This document shows positions 1-5,859 of a stretch of DNA of 6,075 nucleotides, one piece after another. Position 1 is the first letter of the stretch, and every line of letters starts with the position of its first letter. The notes beneath the pieces were generated by a model. It did no database searches. It was not told the origin of the DNA and saw nothing but the letters and a program-made list of their open reading frames with translations. The stretch lies in NCBI GenBank assembly GCA_029862935.1, contig JAOTWK010000226.1, positions 1-6,075 of the forward strand, in the 5' to 3' direction. Made by a program: the position numbers and the translations under genes. The stretch is from Gemmatimonadota bacterium. GTDB lineage: Bacteria > Gemmatimonadota > Gemmatimonadetes > Gemmatimonadales > GWC2-71-9.

Positions 1-480
1 AGCTTTCCCGATCACGCGGTGCGCGGAGGTGCGGCATTTACCGGCGGCGATGCTGCTGCCCGGGCGGAGCTCGCTCGATGGTACGACAATGCGCTGCTGG
101 TCTTTGCGGAAGCTGTGAGCAACACGGAGGGTACCTCCCCAGTTCGCACCTGGCCGCATCATTTCGACATGGCAATGCTCATTACGCTCGAGGCTGACCA
201 AGATCCTGAGAAGATGCGGAGTGTCGGTGTTGGTATGACGCCAGGAGACTCGAGCTATCCGGAACCGTACATCTACGTCACACCCTGGCCCTACCCGAAG
301 GACCCAACGCTCCCTTTGCTCGAGGGGAACGCGACTTGGCATACCGAGGGATGGATCGGTGCGGTGCTCACGGGATCGCACCTGATCGAGGGCGGTGCAG
401 ACGGATCCGTGCAGGCCAAGCGAGCGCGATCTTTTCTCAAATCAGCGATCCCTGCAGTTCGTGCGCTCGCGGGTGGATGA
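1..480 (+). CDS. Conserved protein of unknown function, 5'-truncated by the window edge
   Basis: The reading frame is open from the first base, so the true start lies to the left; 159 residues and the TGA stop are visible. I do not recognise a named family. The fragment is rich in aromatic and histidine residues in blocks that look conserved: RTWPHHFDMA (fragment residues 49-58), YPEPYIYVTPWPYP (86-99) and WHTEGWIGAVLTG (113-125), followed by a short helical C-terminus. There is no membrane segment or signal in the visible part, so it is probably cytosolic. The paired histidines could bind a metal or cofactor, but that is a guess. The stop overlaps or abuts the start of the Rieske/glutamate-synthase gene, which implies co-transcription and perhaps a shared process. 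A GTG at 19 is in frame but is probably internal, because the upstream codons read like protein and no ribosome site precedes it. Confidence 0.8.
   Translation, partial: SFPDHAVRGGAAFTGGDAAARAELARWYDNALLVFAEAVSNTEGTSPVRTWPHHFDMAMLITLEADQDPEKMRSVGVGMTPGDSSYPEPYIYVTPWPYPKDPTLPLLEGNATWHTEGWIGAVLTGSHLIEGGADGSVQAKRARSFLKSAIPAVRALAGG
472..476 (+). promoter_or_regulatory. Possible ribosome binding site GGTGG deciding the start at 483
   Basis: GGTGG ends 6 nt before the ATG at 483 and is one mismatch from GGAGG. The alternative ATG at 477 has no such motif at a useful distance, but overlaps the upstream stop (ATGA, 477-480), a layout typical of translational coupling. Either start makes essentially the same protein. 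Confidence 0.4.
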
Positions 481-482
481 CT

Positions 483-2132
483 ATGAACCAGACTCGTATC
501 GCAACGTTCGCAAAGCTCGAAGACCGCACCCCACAGCACGCGCTGGTCGGCAACACCGATCTCGTTGTCGTTCGATACGACGATGAGGTGTCCGTGCTCT
601 ATGGCCGCTGCCTCCACCGCGGAGCGCTGCTCGCTGACGCGACCATCAAGGGCAACAATCTGATCTGCGGCGTTCACCAGTGGGATTTCCGCTACGACAC
701 GGGGATTAGCGAGTACAACCCCGCCGAACGTCTACACAAGTTCTCGGCGCGGATCGAGGACGGTGAGGTCTTCGTCGACGCAGATGAGATCGCCGAGTGG
801 GAACGCGATAACCCACAGCCCTACAACCGCACGGCGTACCAAGGTGCGTATCAGGACTCACACGGCACACCTGCAGAGCCACACGTCAATACGATTCGCG
901 AGCTCGCGAGCCATGGCCTCGACAAGACCGGCGCGCATGGCCCCGTGGCCGCGATGGGTGTGCCACGCCAGCAGCTCCCGTCGTGGGATGATCTGCAGTT
1001 CGTCACGGCACAGCTCCACAAGTTTCCGCAACTCGACGACGTGGCGGTCGGTACGGACTTGGTTATCGGTCCCAAAGCGAAGAAGCCTTTGTGGCTCGAG
1101 ATCCCACTGTTCGTATCCGACATGAGCTTCGGGGCACTGTCGGAAGAGGCGAAGGTGGCACTTGCCAAGGGCGCAGAGCTCGCCGGCACCGGAATCGCCT
1201 CGGGTGAGGGCGGGATGCTACCTGAAGAACAGGCTGCGAACAGCCGCTACTTCTACGAGCTCGCCTCGGCGCGCTTCGGGTTCTCGTGGGACAAGCTCGA
1301 CAGGGTTCAGGCATTCCATTTCAAGGGCGGTCAGGGCGCCAAGACCGGGACGGGTGGGCACCTCCCGGGCGAAAAGGTGAAGGGCAAGATCGCACAGGTG
1401 CGGGGACTCACCGAGGGTGAACCCGCCGTTTCACCTGCACGCTTTCCGGACTGGGAATCGCTTGACGAATTCCGCGACTTCGCTGCGCAGGTCCGAGAAC
1501 GCACCGGTGGCATCCCGATCGGATTCAAGCTCTCGGCGCAGCATATCGAAAAGGACATCGATGCCGCCCTCGAGATCGGCGTGGACTACATCATTCTGGA
1601 TGGTCGTGGCGGCGGCACGGGGGCGGCACCGCTCATTTTCCGCGACCACATTTCCGTGCCGACCATGCCGGCGCTCGCGCGCGCGCGACTTCATCTTGAT
1701 CAATCAGGCCACTCGGGTGTCACGCTAATCGCAACCGGTGGGCTCCGAACGGCGGCCGACTTCGCCAAGGCCATGGCGCTGGGAGCCGACGGGATCGCGG
1801 TGAGCAACGCCGCCATGCAGGCCATTGGGTGTATCGCCATGCGTGCGTGTCACACCAACAACTGCCCCGTCGGGATCGCCACCCAGAAACCACATCTCCG
1901 CGCGCGTCTCCCCGTGGACGAGGCCGCTCAACGTCTCAATCGATTCCTCCGCGCCTCGGTCCACCTGATGCAGACCTTAGCCCGAGCCTGTGGTCATACA
2001 AGGCTGGACGAGTTTAGCGCCGAAGACCTGACAACATGGAAGAGGGAGATCGCGTCACTGACGGGAGTGGAGTACGGGGGAGTCCGCGGCAGGGCGGCAG
2101 AGCGGCAGGACAGACGACGGCGGCAGGGCTGA
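483..2132 (+). CDS. Rieske [2Fe-2S] / FMN-binding glutamate synthase-like fusion protein
   Basis: Predicted cytosolic iron-sulfur flavoprotein of 549 residues. Residues about 5-100 form a Rieske domain with the cluster ligands C43-L-H45 and C62-G-V-H65. Residues about 155-515 match the FMN-binding central domain of glutamate synthase large subunit: GEGG at 241-244, QGAK at 284-287, GGHLPG at 291-296, K349 in FKLSAQ, DGRGGGTGAAP at 373-383, and C450/C456/C461 spaced as the [3Fe-4S] ligands of GltB. The glutaminase domain, the GltB C-terminal beta-helix and the FAD/NADPH subunit are absent, so it cannot be a complete GOGAT; in related proteins the Rieske domain presumably replaces another electron source. 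The substrate is unknown. I chose ATG 483 because GGTGG (472-476) lies 6 nt upstream; ATG 477, overlapping the previous stop as ATGA, would add two residues. The arginine-rich tail (535-549) is encoded by tandem repeats and is probably not part of the fold. Confidence 0.9.
   Translation: MNQTRIATFAKLEDRTPQHALVGNTDLVVVRYDDEVSVLYGRCLHRGALLADATIKGNNLICGVHQWDFRYDTGISEYNPAERLHKFSARIEDGEVFVDADEIAEWERDNPQPYNRTAYQGAYQDSHGTPAEPHVNTIRELASHGLDKTGAHGPVAAMGVPRQQLPSWDDLQFVTAQLHKFPQLDDVAVGTDLVIGPKAKKPLWLEIPLFVSDMSFGALSEEAKVALAKGAELAGTGIASGEGGMLPEEQAANSRYFYELASARFGFSWDKLDRVQAFHFKGGQGAKTGTGGHLPGEKVKGKIAQVRGLTEGEPAVSPARFPDWESLDEFRDFAAQVRERTGGIPIGFKLSAQHIEKDIDAALEIGVDYIILDGRGGGTGAAPLIFRDHISVPTMPALARARLHLDQSGHSGVTLIATGGLRTAADFAKAMALGADGIAVSNAAMQAIGCIAMRACHTNNCPVGIATQKPHLRARLPVDEAAQRLNRFLRASVHLMQTLARACGHTRLDEFSAEDLTTWKREIASLTGVEYGGVRGRAAERQDRRRRQG
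2086..2127. repeat. 8-bp tandem repeat GCGGCAG(G/A) inside the 3' end of the redox gene
   Basis: Three consecutive 8-bp units, GCGGCAGG, GCGGCAGA and GCGGCAGG, occupy 2086-2109. A diverged stretch (ACAGACGAC) and a further GGCGGCAGG end at 2127. The block is translated as the arginine-rich last 15 residues of the Rieske/glutamate-synthase protein and therefore lengthens the gene beyond its conserved domain. Confidence 0.75.
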
Positions 2133-2160
2133 AAGCTGACGGCTGATGGCTGACGGCTTA
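2128..2160. repeat. 7-bp tandem repeat, GCTGAYG-like units
   Basis: Consecutive heptamers read GCTGAAA, GCTGACG, GCTGATG, GCTGACG and a partial GCTTA. The stop codon of the redox gene (TGA, 2130-2132) sits in the first unit. Short degenerate arrays of this kind can arise by replication slippage. No stem-loop or T-tract was seen here, so it does not look like an intrinsic terminator. Confidence 0.7.
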
Positions 2161-2165
2161 CCCTC

Positions 2166-2183
2166 AGTCGTCTGAGTCGTCAG
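2166..2183. repeat. Two-copy 9-bp direct repeat at the 3' end of the DoxX gene
   Basis: AGTCGTCTG (2166-2174) is followed directly by AGTCGTCAG (2175-2183), with one mismatch. The second copy contains the stop codon of the minus-strand DoxX gene (2180-2182). With the 8-bp and 7-bp arrays just before it, almost the whole junction of these convergent genes is tandem repeat. Confidence 0.6.
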
Positions 2184-2536
2184 GTTCTCTTTCTCAGCAT
2201 CTCCCTCATCACCGTCACCAACAACACCAGCAACACGACCGGCACGATCAACGCCGCCCACTGTCCGGTGCGCACGTGGGTGGAGATGGCGCTCAGCATC
2301 AAGACCACGAGGAGTCCCGCGCCGTACCCCCGCGTGCGCGGGAAGACCAAGAGCGTGGCGCCGATCACTTCGATGCCACCCACGACGTAGATGAACCACC
2401 AGCCGGGGAGTCCCCAGGTGGCGAAGCGCTCCACCTGAAAGTCGAGGCCCACGAGCTTGGTCCCGCCTGCGACGAGAAACACCACGCTCAACACGAGCGA
2501 CAGGAGCTGTGCGGGGGTGCGCTGTTGCGTGTCCAT
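2180..2536 (-). CDS. DoxX family small membrane protein
   Basis: The product is 118 residues with four predicted membrane segments at about 8-26, 46-65, 70-86 and 92-111, the normal size and layout of the DoxX/DoxD-like family. Family-type landmarks are the AGGTKLVG turn after helix 1 (residues 23-30), an ERFATWGLPGW stretch (36-46) leading into helix 2, and FPRTRGYGA (65-73) between helices 2 and 3. The C-terminus is basic (MREMLRKRT), which suggests it faces the cytoplasm. It lies in the inner membrane. Members have been tied to quinone or thiosulfate oxidation and to oxidative-stress complexes, but most have no known function and none can be assigned here. I chose the ATG at 2536 because it leads directly into the first helix; a GTG at 2542 and a TTG at 2566 are alternatives, and none has a clear ribosome site. 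It is convergent with the redox gene and divergent from the large membrane gene. Confidence 0.85.
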   Translation of the reverse strand: MDTQQRTPAQLLSLVLSVVFLVAGGTKLVGLDFQVERFATWGLPGWWFIYVVGGIEVIGATLLVFPRTRGYGAGLLVVLMLSAISTHVRTGQWAALIVPVVLLVLLVTVMREMLRKRT

Positions 2537-2591
2537 GAGCACACAAACTGCGGGTTGGACGCTCAAAGTGCCAGTCGCGGTGGGATCCGGG

Positions 2592-2620
2592 TTGTCTTTC
2601 TCATAGCGATTCCCTATCGT
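2592..2620 (+). promoter_or_regulatory. Weak sigma-70-like promoter for the membrane spermidine-synthase-like gene
   Basis: TTGTCT (2592-2597) and TATCGT (2615-2620) match the -35 and -10 consensus at four of six positions each and are 17 bp apart. Transcription would begin near 2627, leaving only about 5 nt before the ATG at 2632. That fits the absence of a visible ribosome site and suggests a nearly leaderless message. Both boxes are imperfect. Confidence 0.3.
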
Positions 2621-2631
2621 GCCCGTTCCAC

Positions 2632-4977
2632 ATGAGCCGGGCGACCGGTGCGCGAGGCTTACGGGTGAACCGAGACACAGAGCGACAACACGCGACTGGC
2701 ACCGCGGTTTGGACGATCGGCGGCGTCATCGTCATCGGCTGGGCACTGTTCACCCACGGTTCGTATTGGCGGCTGCCACTCAACTCGTTTGACGCGTTCT
2801 TCCTCGCATACTCACCGGTCGGTATCCTGGTGCTCGCAGGCATCTTGTGGCTCACGCGTGCACAGTGGCTCCCATCGCTCACGCGAGCACTCGAGCGGCA
2901 CACCGACCGACTCGATGCTTTGCCTGTCTCCTCGTTGGGGCTGTGGATCGCGGTCGCTGCCGGACTCGGACTCTACGCAGAGTTGATGCTGATCCGGATT
3001 CATGCGTCGTACTTCCAGCTGTTCGCGTACTTCAAGAACGTCAGCTTGCTGTCGTGCTTCCTGGGATTGGGGTTGGGGTACACGCTGGGACCGAGGCGCC
3101 CCGTCGCGACACCACTCGTTCTGCCGCTGTTGGCACTGCAAATCGCGGCAATGTACGTGCTGCGCTATCAGGCGCCGGCGGAAGCACTGCAGAACCCGGT
3201 ATCGGAACAGCTGGCCTTTGGAATCGAACAGGCCAACGAGCTCCGGCACATCGTCAGTGTCTACGGATTCCTTGCCGCCGTGTTCGCGTTCAATGCCCTG
3301 TGTTTTGTGCCGCTGGGACATCTCGTCTCGCGGCTCATGGGACGGATCGAGAAGCTCCGCTCCTACAGCTGGAACCTGTTGGGCAGTCTTGCCGGTATCG
3401 GGCTGTTCTATCTCCTGAGCTATCTGTGGACTGGGCCCGTCGTATGGATCACGCTCCTGGCTGTAGCACTGTTGCCGTTTCTGTTGCGGCCGGCATCGAG
3501 TCTCCTTCCCGCCGGCGTGGCCGTGCTCGTCGCTGTGGGGGTCTTGAACATCTCGTTTCGGCAGACCGAGACCGATCTGTTTTCACCGTATCAGATTCTG
3601 ACGCTCAATGAAGAGCCGGGTGAGCCACCGGAGATTCGGGTGAACAACGTCTACTACCAGCGAGTGTTGGACCTCGACCCCGAGCGTTCCTCCCTAGCGG
3701 ACTCCGCAGCGTATTGGAAGAACCACTACGACCTACCGTATCGCTTTGCGAAGCCTCGCGCCAAGGTGCTGATCGTAGGCGCCGGCACCGGCAATGACGT
3801 GGCGGCCGCGGTGCGCAATGGAGCCGGTCCCATCGACGCCGTCGAGATCGATCCGGCGATCTTGGAGTTTGGGAAGGACCTGCACCCTGCGGCACCATAT
3901 CAGGCTGAGAACGTCACGTCGTTCGTCGCCGATGCGCGTGCGTTCATCCGGCGAACCGACGATCGCTACGATCTCATCGTCTACGGTCTCCTGGACTCGC
4001 ACACGTTGTTGTCGGGGCTCTCGGGCGTGCGCCTGGACAGCTACGTGTACACCGTTGAGGCGTTCCGCGAGGCTCGGGAGCGCCTCAGCGACGACGGGCT
4101 CATCGTGCTCACCTTCAGTGTGATCGGCCCAGAGCTGGGGCGAAAACTGTTCCTCATGTTGGAGCAGGCGTTCGATGGTGAGGAGCCGTTCGTCTTGAGC
4201 ACGGAATACGACCGCGGCTACACGTTCTTGATCGGCGAGAGAATGAGAGAACGTGCGTTCACCGCGCCCATGGGACTCACCGATGTGACCGCCGAGTTCG
4301 CGGCGGGGGATCTCCTAGCCGACATCTCGACCGACGATTGGCCGTTCTTCTACATGCCGGCACGGACCTATCCCGCCTCGTACATCGCGATGATCGTCGT
4401 GCTCTTGGCAATCTCACTGGTGTTCGTCAAGCAATTAGCGCCCGGAGGGAGCGGCTCCTGGTCGTTACCCTGTTTCTTCTTGGGTGCCGGGTTCATGCTG
4501 ATCGAGACCAAGGGCATCACCGAGTTGGCGCTCGTCTACGGGAGTACGTGGGTCGTAGTGGGAGCCGTGATCGCCGCCATCTTGCTGATGGCGTTCTTCG
4601 CAAACCTCGTGGTGATTCGGTGGGGGGCTCCGCGTCCCTCGGTGACCTATGGGCTCTTGGTCGGATCGCTTGTTCTCGGGATGGTCGTGAGCCGCTGGGC
4701 CGTAGCGGGATTGGCCCCGGGGCTGAGTCAGATTGTGTTGACCGCGCTCCTTACCCTACCCCTCTTCTTTTCCGGCTTTGCGTTCTCGACCGAGCTAAAG
4801 CGCTCGGCGTCAGTCGCGGTGGCCCTCTCGTCCAACCTACTGGGTGCCATGCTGGGCGGGTTTCTCGAATACAACTCCATGTATTTCGGATTTCGCTCGC
4901 TCTACGTGCTGGCGATCGCGATGTATCTGTTGGCGTTCGTTGGATCGCTGCGGGTGAGGGTTCTCTCACCAGCATAG
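2632..4977 (+). CDS. Polytopic membrane protein with central spermidine-synthase-like SAM-binding domain
   Basis: This 781-residue protein has three parts. The N-terminal part (1-310) holds about nine hydrophobic helices (near 25-42, 55-74, 103-123, 136-153, 160-178, 207-229, 246-264, 268-286, 290-306). A soluble Rossmann domain (about 315-580) carries VGAGTGND (382-389, SAM/dcSAM glycine loop), VEIDP (404-408, acidic residue of strand 2), VADARAF (432-438), YDLIVY (446-451) and SYVYTVEAF (470-478). The C-terminal part has about seven helices (583-773), including the GAGFMLIETKGITELAL block (618-634) typical of large bacterial membrane proteins annotated as fused spermidine synthase. In SpeE the segment after DxII holds two aspartates (D158 and D161 in E. 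coli); here the first position is G452, the second is D455, and the following proline is missing. Polyamine synthesis is therefore doubtful and the substrate unknown. ATG 2632 lacks a ribosome site; GTG 2665 is an alternative still upstream of the first helix. Confidence 0.88.
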   Translation: MSRATGARGLRVNRDTERQHATGTAVWTIGGVIVIGWALFTHGSYWRLPLNSFDAFFLAYSPVGILVLAGILWLTRAQWLPSLTRALERHTDRLDALPVSSLGLWIAVAAGLGLYAELMLIRIHASYFQLFAYFKNVSLLSCFLGLGLGYTLGPRRPVATPLVLPLLALQIAAMYVLRYQAPAEALQNPVSEQLAFGIEQANELRHIVSVYGFLAAVFAFNALCFVPLGHLVSRLMGRIEKLRSYSWNLLGSLAGIGLFYLLSYLWTGPVVWITLLAVALLPFLLRPASSLLPAGVAVLVAVGVLNISFRQTETDLFSPYQILTLNEEPGEPPEIRVNNVYYQRVLDLDPERSSLADSAAYWKNHYDLPYRFAKPRAKVLIVGAGTGNDVAAAVRNGAGPIDAVEIDPAILEFGKDLHPAAPYQAENVTSFVADARAFIRRTDDRYDLIVYGLLDSHTLLSGLSGVRLDSYVYTVEAFREARERLSDDGLIVLTFSVIGPELGRKLFLMLEQAFDGEEPFVLSTEYDRGYTFLIGERMRERAFTAPMGLTDVTAEFAAGDLLADISTDDWPFFYMPARTYPASYIAMIVVLLAISLVFVKQLAPGGSGSWSLPCFFLGAGFMLIETKGITELALVYGSTWVVVGAVIAAILLMAFFANLVVIRWGAPRPSVTYGLLVGSLVLGMVVSRWAVAGLAPGLSQIVLTALLTLPLFFSGFAFSTELKRSASVAVALSSNLLGAMLGGFLEYNSMYFGFRSLYVLAIAMYLLAFVGSLRVRVLSPA

Positions 4978-4994
4978 CCGCCAGAACGAAGATC

Positions 4995-5030
4995 AAGAGA
5001 GCGGCCCAAGTGTCGTCGGGTCGCTCTCTT
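4995..5030. terminator. Bidirectional hairpin terminator between convergent genes
   Basis: The arms AAGAGAGCGGCCC (4995-5007) and GGGTCGCTCTCTT (5018-5030) form a 13-bp stem with one G-T pair and a 10-nt loop. It starts 17 nt after the stop of the large membrane gene and lies about 25 nt beyond the stop of the minus-strand DUF1579 gene, so it is placed to serve both. There is no long T-run on the plus strand (the stem itself ends CTCTCTT); on the minus strand the stem is followed by a T-rich TTGATCTTCGTTC. Confidence 0.75.
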
Positions 5031-5054
5031 CATCCAATTCGACGTGACGTCGAC

Positions 5055-5669
5055 TCAGTATTTCTTTTCTTTCTTCTTGGTGTGCGTGATCTCCATGTTC
5101 TTGAACAAGCTCCCGTCCGGTAACACCATGAACATCTCGTAGGTGCGCTCGGTCGGACTCGTAATTCTGGTTACCGACTTGATCTTTTGCATTTGGCCGC
5201 GCACCGGATCTTTGACTTCGCCCCACCAGCTGATTTCACTGTGGTCTTCGTTCGCTTCACCGTGCATCGTCATGATCCCGGTTCCCATGTTGTCGATCCA
5301 GGCACTCACGAATCGTTGCTCGGAGTTGTCGTAGGCCATGAGCCCCATGCCTTTGAACGGCTGGCCCATCATCTCACCGTCGTATTCCTCTACGAGGTAC
5401 CGGCCGTCCATCACCATGTGGGCTCGGTAGCCGTAGGTGGTCTCTGAAGGTGGCGCCGAGGGATCCATCCAGAACTTGGACGTCACGGTGTAGCTGCCGG
5501 CCATGGAAGCCATGAGCGCATGTTCCGGTCCGGGCTTGGCCGCTTCTGCGTAGGCCTCCATCATGGCTGCCATTTCGGGGGACGGTTGGTCGGGCTCCTG
5601 GGCAACCAGGACCGCCGGGGCGAGGGTGGCGACAAGCGCGAAGGCGCCTGCCGAGCGCAGGTATTTCAT
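5055..5669 (-). CDS. Secreted DUF1579 domain-containing protein
   Basis: The 204-residue product starts with a classical signal peptide: MKYLR, then a hydrophobic core (residues 6-22) and a likely signal peptidase I cut after A23 (LVA before QEP). It should be exported to the periplasm or beyond. The mature part matches DUF1579: MASMAGSYTVTSKFWMDP (53-70), MVMDGRYLVEEYDGEMMGQPF (85-105), GMGLMAYDN (107-115), SAWIDNMGTGIM (122-133) and FKNMEITHTKKK (189-200). Its size is normal for the family. DUF1579 proteins are lipocalin-like beta-rich proteins without a known reaction, so I assign none. The mature protein is rich in methionine and ends in a strongly basic KKKEKKY tail. ATG 5669 is chosen because GAGGAG lies 6 nt upstream and the signal peptide begins there; a start 12 codons earlier is poor. 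It is convergent with the membrane protein gene and divergent from the lipoprotein gene. Confidence 0.9.
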   Translation of the reverse strand: MKYLRSAGAFALVATLAPAVLVAQEPDQPSPEMAAMMEAYAEAAKPGPEHALMASMAGSYTVTSKFWMDPSAPPSETTYGYRAHMVMDGRYLVEEYDGEMMGQPFKGMGLMAYDNSEQRFVSAWIDNMGTGIMTMHGEANEDHSEISWWGEVKDPVRGQMQKIKSVTRITSPTERTYEMFMVLPDGSLFKNMEITHTKKKEKKY

Positions 5670-5675
5670 AGGAAT

Positions 5676-5681
5676 CTCCTC
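5676..5681 (-). promoter_or_regulatory. Ribosome binding site of the DUF1579 gene
   Basis: On the minus strand GAGGAG is followed by a 6-nt spacer and the ATG at 5669. It is the clearest Shine-Dalgarno site in the window and settles this start over the upstream in-frame ATG at 5705. Confidence 0.85.
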
Positions 5682-5715
5682 AAAGCACGCGAAGTGGTCG
5701 CACAAATGTCATCTA

Positions 5716-5745
5716 ATGTGGGGTGTCGTGTCGATAACCCCACAT
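5716..5745. promoter_or_regulatory. Operator-like perfect inverted repeat in the divergent intergenic region
   Basis: ATGTGGGGT (5716-5724) and ACCCCACAT (5737-5745) are perfect 9-bp reverse complements separated by 12 bp. The centres of the half-sites are 21 bp apart, about two helical turns, which would place both on the same DNA face as expected for a dimeric regulator. The site lies 47 bp upstream of the DUF1579 start, where that gene's promoter should be, and about 115 bp upstream of the lipoprotein gene. It could instead form a hairpin in RNA, but there is no T-tract. No known regulator is assigned. Confidence 0.5.
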
Positions 5746-5805
5746 AGGGCGGGGGGTTCCCTTCCCGACCCGCGAGACAGCCAGAATCCTGGGCGCGAGC
5801 CTCCC

Positions 5806-5835
5806 GTGACCCGGGTCCAGCTGGTGGGGTATGAT
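5806..5835 (+). promoter_or_regulatory. Sigma-70-like promoter of the lipoprotein gene
   Basis: TATGAT (5830-5835) matches the -10 consensus at five of six positions, and GTGACC (5806-5811) matches the -35 at four of six, with an 18-bp spacer. Transcription would start near 5842, giving a leader of about 18 nt that contains the ribosome site. A 10-bp palindrome, GACCCGGGTC (5808-5817), overlaps the -35 element and could be a regulator site or chance in GC-rich DNA. Confidence 0.45.
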
Positions 5836-5844
5836 GGTCGAACC

Positions 5845-5854
5845 GGAAGGAAGG
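5845..5854 (+). promoter_or_regulatory. Ribosome binding site of the lipoprotein gene
   Basis: GGAAGGAAGG ends 5 nt before the GTG at 5860. It supports GTG initiation over the nearby ATGs at 5831, 5834 and 5867, none of which is in frame with the lipoprotein. Confidence 0.65.
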
Positions 5855-5859
5855 CATCT

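Noticed and set aside
336..476. Upstream extension of the redox gene to a start at 336
   Set aside because: It would lie inside the previous gene in another frame; the extra 47 residues are Cys/Arg-rich and unlike a Rieske N-terminus, and ATG 477 or 483 fits operon spacing.
291..677. Minus-strand frame antisense to the junction of the first two genes
   Set aside because: Both plus-strand genes here have family-like motifs; the antisense product shows none.
1676..1687. (CG)6 alternating run that could favour Z-DNA
   Set aside because: It encodes the Ala-Arg-Ala-Arg stretch of the glutamate-synthase domain and is short for GC-rich DNA; no regulatory role is suggested.
2086..2183. CRISPR array
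   Set aside because: Units are 7-9 bp with no spacers; these are simple tandem repeats.
2055..2546. 163-codon open frame on the minus strand across the repeat tract and DoxX gene
   Set aside because: It overlaps the DoxX gene in another frame; its translation is arginine- and histidine-rich with no domain, while the DoxX frame gives four clean membrane helices.
2847..3611. 254-codon plus-strand frame inside the membrane protein gene
   Set aside because: It is an out-of-frame shadow in GC-rich DNA; its translation is arginine-rich and shows no domain, while the main frame runs on with helices and SAM motifs.
5039..5053. TCGACG-TGA-CGTCGA inverted repeat just past the DUF1579 stop
   Set aside because: The six-bp arms with a 3-nt loop and no T-tract are weaker than the hairpin at 4995-5030, which explains termination at this junction.
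4338..5123. 261-codon plus-strand frame from the end of the membrane gene across the terminator
   Set aside because: It crosses the hairpin at 4995-5030 and runs antisense into the DUF1579 gene; its composition is arginine-rich with no recognisable domain.
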